From Methylovirgula sp. (GTDB taxonomy: Bacteria > Pseudomonadota > Alphaproteobacteria > Rhizobiales > Beijerinckiaceae), in contig JANXSV010000058.1 of NCBI GenBank assembly GCA_025356505.1, forward strand, positions 1 to 12,870: 12,870 nucleotides of DNA, in the 5' to 3' direction. Below are positions 6,095-12,870 of this stretch, piece by piece. The notes beneath the pieces were generated by a model. That model saw only the letters and a list, made by a program, of their open reading frames with translations, did no database searches and was not told the origin of the DNA. A program made the position numbers and the translations under genes. The stretch's first letter is position 1. Each line of letters starts with the position of its first letter.

Positions 6095-6976
6095 TTAGCG
6101 CGTGGGGACAGGCGTTTCGCCGCGATAATCGTAAAATCCGCGCTGGGTCTTGCGGCCCAGCCACCCGGCCTCGACATATTTTACCAGCAGCGGGCAAGGG
6201 CGGTATTTGGAATCCGCCAACCCCTCATGCAGCACCTGCATCACTGACAGGCATGTGTCCAAACCAATGAAGTCGGCCAGTTGCAGCGGCCCCATCGGAT
6301 GATTTGCCCCGAGACGCATTGCCGTATCTATGGCGTCAACCGAGCCCACACCCTCATAAAGCGTGTAAATGGCTTCATTGATCATCGGCAGCAAGATTCG
6401 ATTGACGATAAATGCCGGGAAATCCTCGGACATTGTCACAACTTTGCCAAGCCGCCCGATGAACTGCTTTGCCACATCAAATGTCGCATCATCGGTTGCG
6501 ATGCCGCGGATAAGTTCGACCAGCTGCATTTTGGGAACCGGATTCATAAAATGAATCCCGATAAAGCGTTCAGGTCGATCCGTGACCGAAGCCAGTCGGG
6601 TGATGGAGATTGACGAGGTGTTAGACGCCATCAGCGCCTGCGGTTTGAGATGCGCGCCAAGACCGTTGAAAATCTTCTTTTTCACCGCCTCGTTTTCGCT
6701 GGCAGCTTCAATCACCAGATCACAGTCGCTAAAGGCGGCATAATCGGAAGCAGCGACAATGTGCTCCAGAGCCGATTTGCGCTGCGCTTCATTGATCGCC
6801 TGACGGCCAACCTGGCGGCTGAGATTGCCATTGATTGTCGCAAGGCCCGCCTGAATACGTTCGGCTGAAATGTCGAACAGCAGCACATCTATTCCGGCTT
6901 GCGCGCACACCTGCGCTATGCCGTTGCCCATTTGGCCAGCACCGATAACCCCGACCTTGTGAATTTCAAAACTCAT
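6095..6976 (-). CDS. hbd: 3-hydroxybutyryl-CoA (3-hydroxyacyl-CoA) dehydrogenase
   Basis: It oxidises (S)-3-hydroxyacyl-CoA to 3-ketoacyl-CoA with NAD in fatty acid, butyrate or aromatic catabolism in the cytoplasm, or runs in reverse. At 293 residues it is the monofunctional length. The N-terminal Rossmann motif is VGVIGAGQMGNGIA (8-21; G12, G14, G17). The catalytic residues known in the human enzyme fall at the expected spacing: S121 in SNTSSIS, H142 and N145 in IHFMNP, E154 in QLVELIRG, and N192 in FIVNR. The C-terminal domain contains NHPMGPLQLADFIGLD (225-240) and ends with GRKTQRGFYDY. I chose ATG 6976, with ACAGG (6988-6984) 7 nt upstream; TTG 6982 in the same frame adds only two residues. 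It is the last gene of the etfB-etfA-hbd block, 110 nt after etfA, with a possible promoter of its own. The exact chain-length preference cannot be told. Confidence 0.95.
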   Translation of the reverse strand: MSFEIHKVGVIGAGQMGNGIAQVCAQAGIDVLLFDISAERIQAGLATINGNLSRQVGRQAINEAQRKSALEHIVAASDYAAFSDCDLVIEAASENEAVKKKIFNGLGAHLKPQALMASNTSSISITRLASVTDRPERFIGIHFMNPVPKMQLVELIRGIATDDATFDVAKQFIGRLGKVVTMSEDFPAFIVNRILLPMINEAIYTLYEGVGSVDAIDTAMRLGANHPMGPLQLADFIGLDTCLSVMQVLHEGLADSKYRPCPLLVKYVEAGWLGRKTQRGFYDYRGETPVPTR

Positions 6977-7007
6977 CACCAAACCTGTTTTTGGTAGCGC
7001 AACTGGA

Positions 7008-7043
7008 ACGGCGCGATCATAGGCTATGATAGCGCGCCGTCTA
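7008..7043 (-). promoter_or_regulatory. Long hairpin overlapping a possible hbd promoter
   Basis: ACGGCGCG-ATCATAG (7008-7022) is mirrored by CTATGAT (7024-7030), a two-base bulge AG, and CGCGCCGT (7033-7040): a 15-bp stem with essentially no loop. Read on the minus strand, TAGACG (7043-7038), 16 nt and TATGAT (7021-7016) resemble -35 and -10 boxes, so the palindrome would cover the promoter from which hbd could be separately expressed. No T tract follows, so this is not a simple terminator. It may be an operator or a transcript-stabilising intercistronic hairpin. Confidence 0.4.
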
Positions 7044-7086
7044 GTATCATCTTAGCCTATACGACCTCGATTACAGTCCCATTGAT

Positions 7087-8022
7087 CTACTTGCTTAGCT
7101 CTTTGGTTAATTCCGGCAGAGCGGTAAATAAGTCAGCCACCAAACCATAATCGGCGACCTGGAAAATCGGCGCTTCTTCGTCTTTGTTGATCGCCACGAT
7201 AACCTTGGAATCCTTCATACCTGCCAAATGCTGAATGGCACCTGAAATTCCAACGGCGATATAGAGATTGGGCGCCACGACCTTGCCGGTTTGCCCCACT
7301 TGCCAATCATTCGGAGCATAGCCCGCGTCAACCGCTGCGCGCGATGCGCCCATGGCAGCGCCAAGCTTGTCGGCAACCGGTTCGATATAGGTCTTGAAAT
7401 TATCCGAATTCTGCATCGCCCGGCCGCCCGAAATAATGATCTTTGCCGAGGTCAACTCAGGACGATCTGATTTGGCCAAGGCTTCAGCTGTAAAGCGCGA
7501 CAGCGCGGGGTCTGCCGCCGCCAAAACCGCTTCAATTGCCGCTGATCCGCCTGTTTCGGTTGCCGCAAAAGAGGCCGTACGCACCGTGACGACCCTTATT
7601 TTATCCGTGCTCTGCACAGTCTGGATGGCATTTCCAGCATAGATCGGCCGTTCAAACGTATCTGCTGATATCACTTTCGTGATTTCAGAAACCTGCATCA
7701 CGTCGAGCAAAGCAGCGACGCGGGGCATGATGTTTTTGGCCCCCGGTGTGGCACACGCGACGATTGCGCTGTAATGCGCGCTCAAAGAGGATATCAACGC
7801 CGCAACCGGCTCGGCCAAATCATGCGCATAAAGCGCGTTGTCGGCAACCAACACCTTGGCCACGCCGGAAAGCTTTGCCGCTTCGGCTGCAATACCGGCA
7901 ACACTCTGCCCCACAACGAGCACATGCACGTCGCCGCCCATCTGCAACGCCGCCGTTAAAGCTTTGGATGTGACTTCAGAAAGGTGACCGCCATGATGAT
8001 CAGCCAATAGTAAAACAGACAT
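7087..8022 (-). CDS. etfA: Electron transfer flavoprotein alpha subunit
   Basis: It holds the FAD of the EtfAB heterodimer, which takes electrons from acyl-CoA and related dehydrogenases and passes them to ETF-ubiquinone oxidoreductase. At 311 residues it has normal length. The N-terminal domain (1 to about 185) starts [12 protein letters not shown]. The C-terminal FAD domain contains SGGRAM (198-203), GASRAAVDAGY (225-235), VGQTGKVV (242-249), and the ETF-alpha signature LYIAVGISGAIQHLAGM (253-269), followed by INKDEEAPIFQVADYG. ATG 8022 overlaps the etfB stop as TGATG and has GGGAG (8034-8030) 7 nt upstream inside etfB, so equal translation of the two subunits by coupling is expected. Followed by hbd, it belongs to a beta-oxidation cluster. 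Confidence 0.97.
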   Translation of the reverse strand: MSVLLLADHHGGHLSEVTSKALTAALQMGGDVHVLVVGQSVAGIAAEAAKLSGVAKVLVADNALYAHDLAEPVAALISSLSAHYSAIVACATPGAKNIMPRVAALLDVMQVSEITKVISADTFERPIYAGNAIQTVQSTDKIRVVTVRTASFAATETGGSAAIEAVLAAADPALSRFTAEALAKSDRPELTSAKIIISGGRAMQNSDNFKTYIEPVADKLGAAMGASRAAVDAGYAPNDWQVGQTGKVVAPNLYIAVGISGAIQHLAGMKDSKVIVAINKDEEAPIFQVADYGLVADLFTALPELTKELSK

Positions 8023-8771
8023 CAGATCACTCCCGCTTCAGTTTTGAGCTTTGCCACCAGTTCGGCCACCGAGCCAACTTTGATACCGGCTTTGCGGCCA
8101 GACGGCTCCACCGTTTTCAACACGTTGAGCCGCGGCACTATGCTGACGCCCAGCTCTTCCGGAGTTTTTTCGTCGATCGTCTTCTTTTTCGCCTTCATAA
8201 TATTTGGCAGCGAGGCATAGCGAGGCTCGTTCAAACGCAGATCTGTGGTGACAATCGCTGGCAGTTTCAAAGTGACTGTTTGTGACCCGCCGTCCACCTC
8301 GCGCGTTACTTCAACATCGCCCTCGCCGATAACGACTTTGGACGCATATGTGCCCTGCGGCCAGTTCAAGAGGGCCGCAAGCATCTGGCCCGTCTGATTG
8401 GCATCATCATCAATGGCCTGTTTGCCAAGAATAATCAGCCCCGGCGCTTCATCTTCGGCAATGCGCTTCAATATTTTAGCAACAGCGAGCGGCTCGACGC
8501 TGCCTTCCGCCTTGACCAGAATACCACGGTCAGCGCCCATCGCCAGGCCGGTCCGCAAAGTCTCGCTCGCCTGAGCTGGACCAATCGAAACCACGACGAC
8601 TTCCGTTGCCTTGCCTGCCTCTTTCAGCCGCAGCGCCTCTTCCACCGCAATCTCATCGAAAGGGTTCATCGACATCTTAACATTGGCAAGCTCTACGCCG
8701 GATCCGTCAGCCTTGACGCGAATTTTGACATTATAGTCCACAACCCGTTTTACCGGCACGAGAATTTTCAT
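8022..8771 (-). CDS. etfB: Electron transfer flavoprotein beta subunit
   Basis: This is the second subunit of the cytoplasmic ETF; it binds AMP and carries the recognition loop that docks onto acyl-CoA dehydrogenases. At 249 residues it has normal length. It begins [20 protein letters not shown], has [17 protein letters not shown] (35-51), and contains the ETF-beta signature region [23 protein letters not shown] and the loop [23 protein letters not shown] 8771 is preceded by GAGGAG (8785-8780) with an 8-nt spacer, one of the best ribosome binding sites in the window. A 204-nt gap separates it from pduO; this holds a candidate promoter (8902-8930) and an exact tandem repeat (8824-8861), so the etf genes probably have their own control. 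Confidence 0.97.
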   Translation of the reverse strand: MKILVPVKRVVDYNVKIRVKADGSGVELANVKMSMNPFDEIAVEEALRLKEAGKATEVVVVSIGPAQASETLRTGLAMGADRGILVKAEGSVEPLAVAKILKRIAEDEAPGLIILGKQAIDDDANQTGQMLAALLNWPQGTYASKVVIGEGDVEVTREVDGGSQTVTLKLPAIVTTDLRLNEPRYASLPNIMKAKKKTIDEKTPEELGVSIVPRLNVLKTVEPSGRKAGIKVGSVAELVAKLKTEAGVI

Positions 8772-8823
8772 CTCATAAGCTCCTCAATGTTTGCTCTTCG
8801 CGGCAGATGCGGCACCGCGCATT

Positions 8824-8861
8824 GTCTCAAGATTACCACCCGGTCTCAAGATAACCACCCG
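8824..8861 (-). repeat. Head-to-tail 19-bp tandem repeat upstream of etfB
   Basis: Two directly adjacent copies lie at 8824-8842 and 8843-8861. On the minus strand each reads CGGGTGGTWATCTTGAGAC, and they differ at one base. The downstream copy ends 53 bases before the etfB start codon. The 19-bp period is close to two helical turns, so two protein dimers could bind on the same DNA face. If transcription starts from the promoter at 8902-8930 the repeats lie in the leader. A TTGAGA in the upstream copy followed after 17 nt by GACAAT could be a second promoter, placing the repeats over it. Confidence 0.6.
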
Positions 8862-8901
8862 TACACACGCACGGGCTGGATCACAAAACTGGTTGCTAAA
8901 T

Positions 8902-8930
8902 TTCGTATCCATGACGCATCTGCAAGTCAA
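8902..8930 (-). promoter_or_regulatory. Candidate promoter of etfBA
   Basis: On the minus strand TTGACT (8930-8925, five of six consensus matches), a 17-nt spacer and TACGAA (8907-8902, three of six) form a reasonable sigma-70-type promoter about 130 bases before the etfB start. It lies within the gap after pduO, so it would allow etfBA-hbd to be expressed apart from pduO. Confidence 0.4.
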
Positions 8931-8975
8931 CGCGGTCTTTTGACTGGTGCCATCTCAATAGTGCTTGAATAGGCC

Positions 8976-9572
8976 TCACGGCCGCGTCAGACCCGGCACC
9001 CACAAAACATCGCCTGCCCCGCGCCCGTTAACAAAACGCGACGCCACAAACAGAAAATCCGACAAACGATTGATATATTTAAGGGCCTCAGAGCCTACAT
9101 GCTCCCCCGGCGTCAAAGCCAATTCCACCATGATGCGTTCTGCACGGCGCGAGATTGTGCGGGCCAGATGCAATTGCGCCGCAGCAGCGCTGCCGCCGGG
9201 CAATACGAAGCTGCGCAACGGGCTCAAATAGACATTGAGCTGGTCGATCTCCGCCTCAAGCCTCAGTACCTGATCGGCAACCACCCGCAGAGGTTCATAA
9301 CGCAGAGGCTCCGTGGTCACGGGCGTACAAAGATCGGCACCAAGGTCAAATAAATCATTCTGGACCCGCGCCAACATCTCGTCCACCAAGGCGAGGTCAG
9401 CGATATCGCTGCCCTGCGTCGACAGCCGCACCAGCCCAACAGCCGCATTGGTCTCATCCACAGTGCCATAGGCTTCAACGCGGCGGTCAAACTTTTTGAC
9501 GCGTGCGCCAGATCCCAAACCCGTCGTGCCATCGTCGCCGGTACGAGTGTAAATTTTGGTGAGCTTAACCAC
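8976..9572 (-). CDS. pduO: Cob(I)alamin adenosyltransferase, PduO type
   Basis: It transfers the adenosyl group of ATP to cob(I)alamin to give coenzyme B12. At 198 residues it has the usual length of the single-domain PduO/MMAB family, often labelled cobO in these genomes although it is unrelated to the CobA/CobO fold. Motifs in order: KIYTRTGDDGTTGL (6-19, ATP loop), GTVDETNAAVGL (36-47), NDLFDLGADLC (72-82), FVLPGG (122-127), RRAER (142-146) and INRLSDFLF (167-175). The start is GTG 9572, with AGGGGG (9588-9583) 10 nt upstream; no other start codon precedes the conserved TRTGD region. It lies between the HIG1-like gene and etfBA, an order common in Hyphomicrobiales. The link to beta-oxidation may be through methylmalonyl-CoA mutase, which needs this cofactor. 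Confidence 0.95.
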   Translation of the reverse strand: MVKLTKIYTRTGDDGTTGLGSGARVKKFDRRVEAYGTVDETNAAVGLVRLSTQGSDIADLALVDEMLARVQNDLFDLGADLCTPVTTEPLRYEPLRVVADQVLRLEAEIDQLNVYLSPLRSFVLPGGSAAAAQLHLARTISRRAERIMVELALTPGEHVGSEALKYINRLSDFLFVASRFVNGRGAGDVLWVPGLTRP

Positions 9573-9634
9573 GTTTTATTGGCCCCCTATGCGCCGTAAA
9601 GTCCACGCTTCGCCCTGCGCAGGCTTGAACATCA

Positions 9635-9820
9635 TCAATGTCCGCGAAAATACAGCACACCCATGATCAAGACGATAGCGATGAATTGCAATCCGACACG
9701 CCAGCGCATGAACATCTGGCTTTTATTCGGGCTGCCACCTTTGAGCATATTTGCCAAGCCCAGCACCAGAACTACCGTCACAGCGGCCACCGCCAAAATC
9801 GTCAACCAATTCGCAAACAT
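9635..9820 (-). CDS. HIG1-domain 'twin transmembrane' small protein
   Basis: This is a 61-residue inner-membrane protein with two hydrophobic helices: WLTILAVAAVTVVLVLGLANML (5-26) and VGLQFIAIVLIMGVLYF (42-58). They are joined by a short polar, basic loop (KGGSPNKSQMFMRWR). RWRVGLQ fits the R-x3-Q pattern of the HIG1 family, whose mitochondrial members associate with cytochrome c oxidase; whether the bacterial protein does so is not known to me. ATG 9820 has AAGGA (9833-9829) 8 nt upstream; the open frame upstream to 9856 (MRGTVRIKRKND) lacks such support. It is followed by pduO after 62 nt and is probably co-transcribed with it. Confidence 0.85.
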   Translation of the reverse strand: MFANWLTILAVAAVTVVLVLGLANMLKGGSPNKSQMFMRWRVGLQFIAIVLIMGVLYFRGH

Positions 9821-9911
9821 ATCGTTTTTCCTTTTTATCCTAACTGTGCCCCGCATCGGACTGCGACAAGGGCACTGCGCTGTGACAACATATCACGGCC
9901 CTGAAAATGCC

Positions 9912-9958
9912 AAGCCTCTGTCCAAGCGAAGCCTCTGTGCAAGCCAAGCCTGTGCAGG
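9912..9958. repeat. 17-bp tandem repeat, about 2.7 copies
   Basis: Copies start at 9912, 9929 and 9946. The first two are 17 nt and agree at 15 positions (AAGCCTCTGTSCAAGCS); the third is partial and lacks one CT. The array lies in the 196-nt gap between the TIGR02302 gene and the HIG1-like gene, about 90 bases upstream of the latter's start codon. It may be a replication-slippage product or a regulatory repeat. The rest of the gap holds a loose inverted repeat (CCCGAAT / ATTCGGG near 9987-10015) and no clear promoter. Confidence 0.6.
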
Positions 9959-10016
9959 TGTTTCTTGAATACTGCGGCGGAGCGCCCCGAATTTTCCCCG
10001 GCGCGCCGATTCGGGT

Positions 10017-12365
10017 TCAAAAATCCTTCATCAACCTGTCGAGATAGTCTTGCTCCAGCGCGGGACGACCGGCTTCGGCGCGGCGCTTCTGGATTTCTTT
10101 GAATACGCGCCTCGCCCGCGCAGCGGAAGTGGCCTTCGGCGTTCCGCTACCCGCGTTTTTGTCCCCGTCTGCATTTTCATCAGGGCTTTCCCGCCCCAGC
10201 GGGTCCCGCTTACCGGTGCGCCCGCCTTTACCGCTTTTGGTGTTTTGCTCGCCCTGGCCACTTTGCTCGGCAAGCGCCTGCGCTTCTTTTCGCAGCGCCT
10301 CCAACGCTTTGCCCTGCGCCTCGACGGCAGCGCCTCGTCCAGGTTTGCCTTTGCCCAGCGCGCCTTCGGCCTGCTTCATAGCCTCCTCGGCTGCGCCAAG
10401 TCCAGAACCCGGAATGCCATTTTCACCCAGCTTCTTTTTCAAATCCTCCAGCTTACGCCGCAACCCTGATTGATTTTTCTGCAAAGATTCGTGCAAAGAC
10501 TCGCCGTCGCCATTGCCCTCGGCCTGACTTTGCTCGTCCTGATTTTGTGAAAAGGTCTTGTCGCGCAAATCCTGCTGTTCACGGCTGAGGTCATCCAAAC
10601 CGTTCAAGGCCTCATCAAGTGGCGACGCTCCGTCCTCACCCTCTCCCTGCGCTGTTACGGTGAGATTATCCAGCATGTCGAGCAGAGCTTGAGCCTGATC
10701 TTCATCACCGGATTTGGCGCTCTCTTCCAGTTTATCGAGCAGATCTTGCAAATCGCCGGAGGATAACTTCTGCGCGTTTTTGCCGGGCGCATTTGGATTT
10801 TTGGCGGCCTCTTTTAGCGCCTTGTCCAGCGCGGCCCGCAATTCCTGCATCAGCTTGGCGATCTCTTCCTTAGAGGCACCATTTTTAATCGCCTCGCGCA
10901 GAGCATCCTTGGCCGCTTGTAAAGCCTTGTCAGCACCGCCGCGCTGTCCGGCCTCCAACCCCTGCGCCACATCAAGCAGCAGAGCCCCCACATCAAGCAA
11001 AGCTGCGTCTGAATCCGCAGCCTTCAACCGTGTTTCGGCGGTACGTATCCCCAGATAGGCCGCGGAAGGAACGGCAAAAACATCCGGCGCGATCAGCATC
11101 GCACCCAACGCGCGTGAAACATGCGAACGCTGCCCATCCGGCGTTAACAGCAAATCGCGTCTTTGCTCGATAAGGGCGCGCGCCAAGGGATTGCGATATG
11201 GCTTTTGCGGCAAGGTAAGTTCGAGCGGCTCGGAATGCCCGGATTGCCCGGCGTCGTCTGTCGCCGTCAATGCAAGCTTAGCCCGCGCTCCGGCCCAGGG
11301 ACTGTCCCCTAATTCCACCGTGCCTGACCCTTCACCCAGCCCGTGTTTTGGCGGCAGAACCAGCGGCAGTTGCGGCGGCGGGACCAGAACCCTCAGTGAA
11401 GGGTCAAGTCCGGCGATTTCCGCAACTGCCGACCGGACGCCGTAATCGTCTTGCGTCTTGAACTTGAAAGCGATACCGCCGCGCTTTGCCCGCTGCAACG
11501 GCAGGATCAAACTGATCTGCGGCGGCACATCGGCAATTGCCTGAAAACTCAGATGTCTCACACCGCCCTGAAGCGGAACATTCACAACCGCATCAGCAAC
11601 CACCTTGAAGCTTCGCTCGCTCGTCTCCGCCTGGAGTGGTTCAAGGCCTGCAGGAATATCGAGGCGCAATTTGCCGATATCCTGCCCGGAAAATTTCAAA
11701 ATCGACCCCGCTGGCACAAGGATTGGCGCCTGCGGCGATGCAATTTTCTCGCCTATGAGAATTTGCGGTGCCTGTCCTGTATAGGCAGGCGGGGTCAGCC
11801 AAGCATCCAGCCGCGCCGGAACCGCAGGTTCAAAGCCGATATTGGCATCAAAAGCGGCAAAAATACGCAAGGACCGTTCTTCGCCCGCCAGAAACGCAGT
11901 GGCGACCAGCCCCAATACAATTGCCGCACGCAAGGCGAACGGGTCCTGCTTGGCCAAATTCAAAACCGGCAACCGCACTCTCAAGCCATCGGCAAGTGCG
12001 TTCAGGCGGCGTTTGTGTTCAGCGAAAATTCCTGATGCGATCGGCTCGGGGTGCAGAAGCTGATCGTCCAGCGCACTGGCAACACCCGTTTTCGTGCTAT
12101 GGCTTTCGTCGAGCCGCCGCAGCGCCGCGGCCCTGGCCGGCAATCGCAGTCGCGCCATCACAAAAACAAGGCCGAGCGCTGCAACCCCAAAAACAGCCAC
12201 GCCGATCACGCGGCCGTAGCCCGGCAAACCCAGCCACAGCCCTGCAAATGATACTATGAGAAAAAGCCCGGCCAAACAGGCAAGCGCCGCTAGAAACGGC
12301 CAGAGCTGTTCCAGAAACAGCACCAATCTGGCGCGCTTGATCAGATTTTCAAAGCGTTGCTGCAA
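10017..12365 (-). CDS. TIGR02302 / DUF4175 family membrane protein
   Basis: This is a 782-residue protein of a family common in Hyphomicrobiales and of unknown function; the family is typically about 800-850 residues. Two N-terminal membrane helices lie near 18-45 and 50-72 and a third near 143-160, followed by a large, probably periplasmic, beta-rich region (about 165-390) beginning RLDAWLTPPAYTGQAPQIL. The C-terminal part (about 440-750) is dominated by helical, charged, low-complexity sequence rich in Gln, Glu, Lys, Gly and Ala, probably coiled coil or disordered. It ends in the family motif RARRVFKEIQKRRAEAGRPALEQDYLDRLMKDF (750-782). The start is TTG 12365, supported by AGGAG (12377-12373) 7 nt upstream and by the family-like N-terminus FENLIKRARLVLFLEQLWP. 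It lies 55 nt downstream of lysA on the same strand, the usual neighbour, and is probably co-transcribed. Function unknown; an envelope role is a guess from topology. Confidence 0.9.
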   Translation of the reverse strand: MQQRFENLIKRARLVLFLEQLWPFLAALACLAGLFLIVSFAGLWLGLPGYGRVIGVAVFGVAALGLVFVMARLRLPARAAALRRLDESHSTKTGVASALDDQLLHPEPIASGIFAEHKRRLNALADGLRVRLPVLNLAKQDPFALRAAIVLGLVATAFLAGEERSLRIFAAFDANIGFEPAVPARLDAWLTPPAYTGQAPQILIGEKIASPQAPILVPAGSILKFSGQDIGKLRLDIPAGLEPLQAETSERSFKVVADAVVNVPLQGGVRHLSFQAIADVPPQISLILPLQRAKRGGIAFKFKTQDDYGVRSAVAEIAGLDPSLRVLVPPPQLPLVLPPKHGLGEGSGTVELGDSPWAGARAKLALTATDDAGQSGHSEPLELTLPQKPYRNPLARALIEQRRDLLLTPDGQRSHVSRALGAMLIAPDVFAVPSAAYLGIRTAETRLKAADSDAALLDVGALLLDVAQGLEAGQRGGADKALQAAKDALREAIKNGASKEEIAKLMQELRAALDKALKEAAKNPNAPGKNAQKLSSGDLQDLLDKLEESAKSGDEDQAQALLDMLDNLTVTAQGEGEDGASPLDEALNGLDDLSREQQDLRDKTFSQNQDEQSQAEGNGDGESLHESLQKNQSGLRRKLEDLKKKLGENGIPGSGLGAAEEAMKQAEGALGKGKPGRGAAVEAQGKALEALRKEAQALAEQSGQGEQNTKSGKGGRTGKRDPLGRESPDENADGDKNAGSGTPKATSAARARRVFKEIQKRRAEAGRPALEQDYLDRLMKDF

Positions 12366-12420
12366 TCCTACTCTCCTGAGAGGATTACGTTAGCAGCAAA
12401 ACTTTGGTTTTTTAAGGATG

Positions 12421-12870
12421 TTATTTCGCCAGCCACTCCGGCACATGATCTAGCGCAATCAGCGCCTCATAGCTGCCGCGCGGCCTGATGACGGCAAATT
12501 CGCCGCCGCGCACCAAAACCTCCGGAACCAGCAACCGCGAATTATAAGTGCCCGATTGCGCCGCCCCATAGGCTCCCGCTGACATCACAGCCAGCAGGTC
12601 TCCCGGATGAACCTCAGCCAGATCGCGATCCTGCGCCAGATAATCTCCGGTTTCACACACCGGGCCAACAATGTCGGCAATCATATGCTTCGCGTCAGGG
12701 CGTGGATGCACAGGTTTTACATCGTGATACGCCTCATAGAGCGTTGGACGGATAAGATCATTCATCGCCGCATCGACAATGACGAAGCTTTTGTCCTCGC
12801 CGCTTTTGACATAAATCACCTGAGTCACCAGAATTCCGGCATTGCCTACCAGCAACCGTCCCGGCTCGAA
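12421..12870 (-). CDS. lysA: Diaminopimelate decarboxylase, C-terminal part (5' end outside window)
   Basis: LysA decarboxylates meso-diaminopimelate to lysine, the last step of lysine synthesis, using PLP in the cytoplasm. The frame is open from the window edge at 12870 to TAA at 12423-12421, giving the last 149 of roughly 420 residues. The fragment begins FEPGRLLVGNAGILVTQVIYVK, and a TTG at 12855 is internal, not a start. Further motifs are VDAAMNDLIRPTLYEAYHDV, the CETGD element (VGPVCETGDYLAQD) whose cysteine completes the active site across the dimer, and GAYGAAQSGTYNSR with the substrate-side tyrosine. The barrel domain with the PLP lysine lies outside the window. The TIGR02302 gene follows after 55 nt. 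Confidence 0.96.
   Translation of the reverse strand, partial: FEPGRLLVGNAGILVTQVIYVKSGEDKSFVIVDAAMNDLIRPTLYEAYHDVKPVHPRPDAKHMIADIVGPVCETGDYLAQDRDLAEVHPGDLLAVMSAGAYGAAQSGTYNSRLLVPEVLVRGGEFAVIRPRGSYEALIALDHVPEWLAK

Noticed and set aside
8787..8972. 61-codon plus-strand frame in the pduO-etfB gap
   Set aside because: It crosses the tandem repeat and control region, has no Shine-Dalgarno and no protein-like features.
9835..10020. 61-codon minus-strand frame in the gap below the TIGR02302 gene
   Set aside because: It starts at a TTG overlapping the TIGR02302 stop, runs through the tandem repeat, has no ribosome binding site of its own and overlaps the HIG1 leader.
10008..10027. T-arm-like sequence GGTTCAAAAATCC suggesting a tRNA
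   Set aside because: No acceptor, anticodon or D arm can be built around it, and it overlaps the end of the TIGR02302 coding sequence.
11451..12259. Long plus-strand frames across the TIGR02302 gene
   Set aside because: They result from GC-rich codon use in the minus-strand gene, whose membrane helices and family ends are clear.

Overview
The window is an ordinary chromosomal stretch of an alphaproteobacterium, most likely a member of the Hyphomicrobiales (Rhizobiales). The evidence is a ribosomal protein L21 with the long C-terminal helix-hairpin-helix extension typical of that group, the order PduO-type adenosyltransferase / etfB / etfA / 3-hydroxyacyl-CoA dehydrogenase, a TIGR02302 (DUF4175) protein directly downstream of lysA, and a 61-residue HIG1-like 'twin transmembrane' protein. 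I see no transposase, phage gene, CRISPR array, rRNA or tRNA. Nearly all the space is coding, with moderately high GC.

Layout. 1-1242 (+): 3'-terminal part of an alpha-ketoglutarate permease (KgtP type), with a hairpin over its stop codon. 1296-1964 (+): hemolysin III/PAQR-like membrane protein, convergent with prs (1971-2915, -), which encodes PRPP synthase. 3060-3838 (-): an unrecognised 89-residue protein translationally coupled to a lipoprotein. 3839-4187: a 349-base divergent control region with opposed promoters, a CtrA-box-like palindrome and a structured rplU leader. 4188-5209 (+): rplU and rpmA, followed by two hairpins. 5424-6044 (+): a GNAT acetyltransferase, convergent with the block from 9820 down to 6095 (-): HIG1-like protein, pduO, etfB, etfA and hbd, closed by a good intrinsic terminator at 6043-6073. 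10017-12365 (-): TIGR02302 protein. 12421-12870 (-): 3' part of lysA.

The central minus-strand block is a fatty-acid/hydroxybutyrate oxidation module. Hbd oxidises 3-hydroxyacyl-CoA, EtfAB carries electrons from acyl-CoA dehydrogenases towards the quinone pool, and PduO makes adenosylcobalamin, needed for example by methylmalonyl-CoA mutase. KgtP, PRPP synthase, LysA and L21/L27 are unlinked housekeeping functions.

No wholly new biological system is evident. What deserves a second look is mainly non-coding: a leader before rplU with mutually exclusive stem-loops, an exact head-to-tail 19-bp tandem repeat before etfBA, a 15-bp hairpin overlapping a possible promoter before hbd, and a second tandem repeat near 9912. 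Two protein-level oddities add to this: the hemolysin III homologue has asparagine at two of the three zinc-ligand positions of the family, and the coupled 89-residue/lipoprotein pair is of unknown function.
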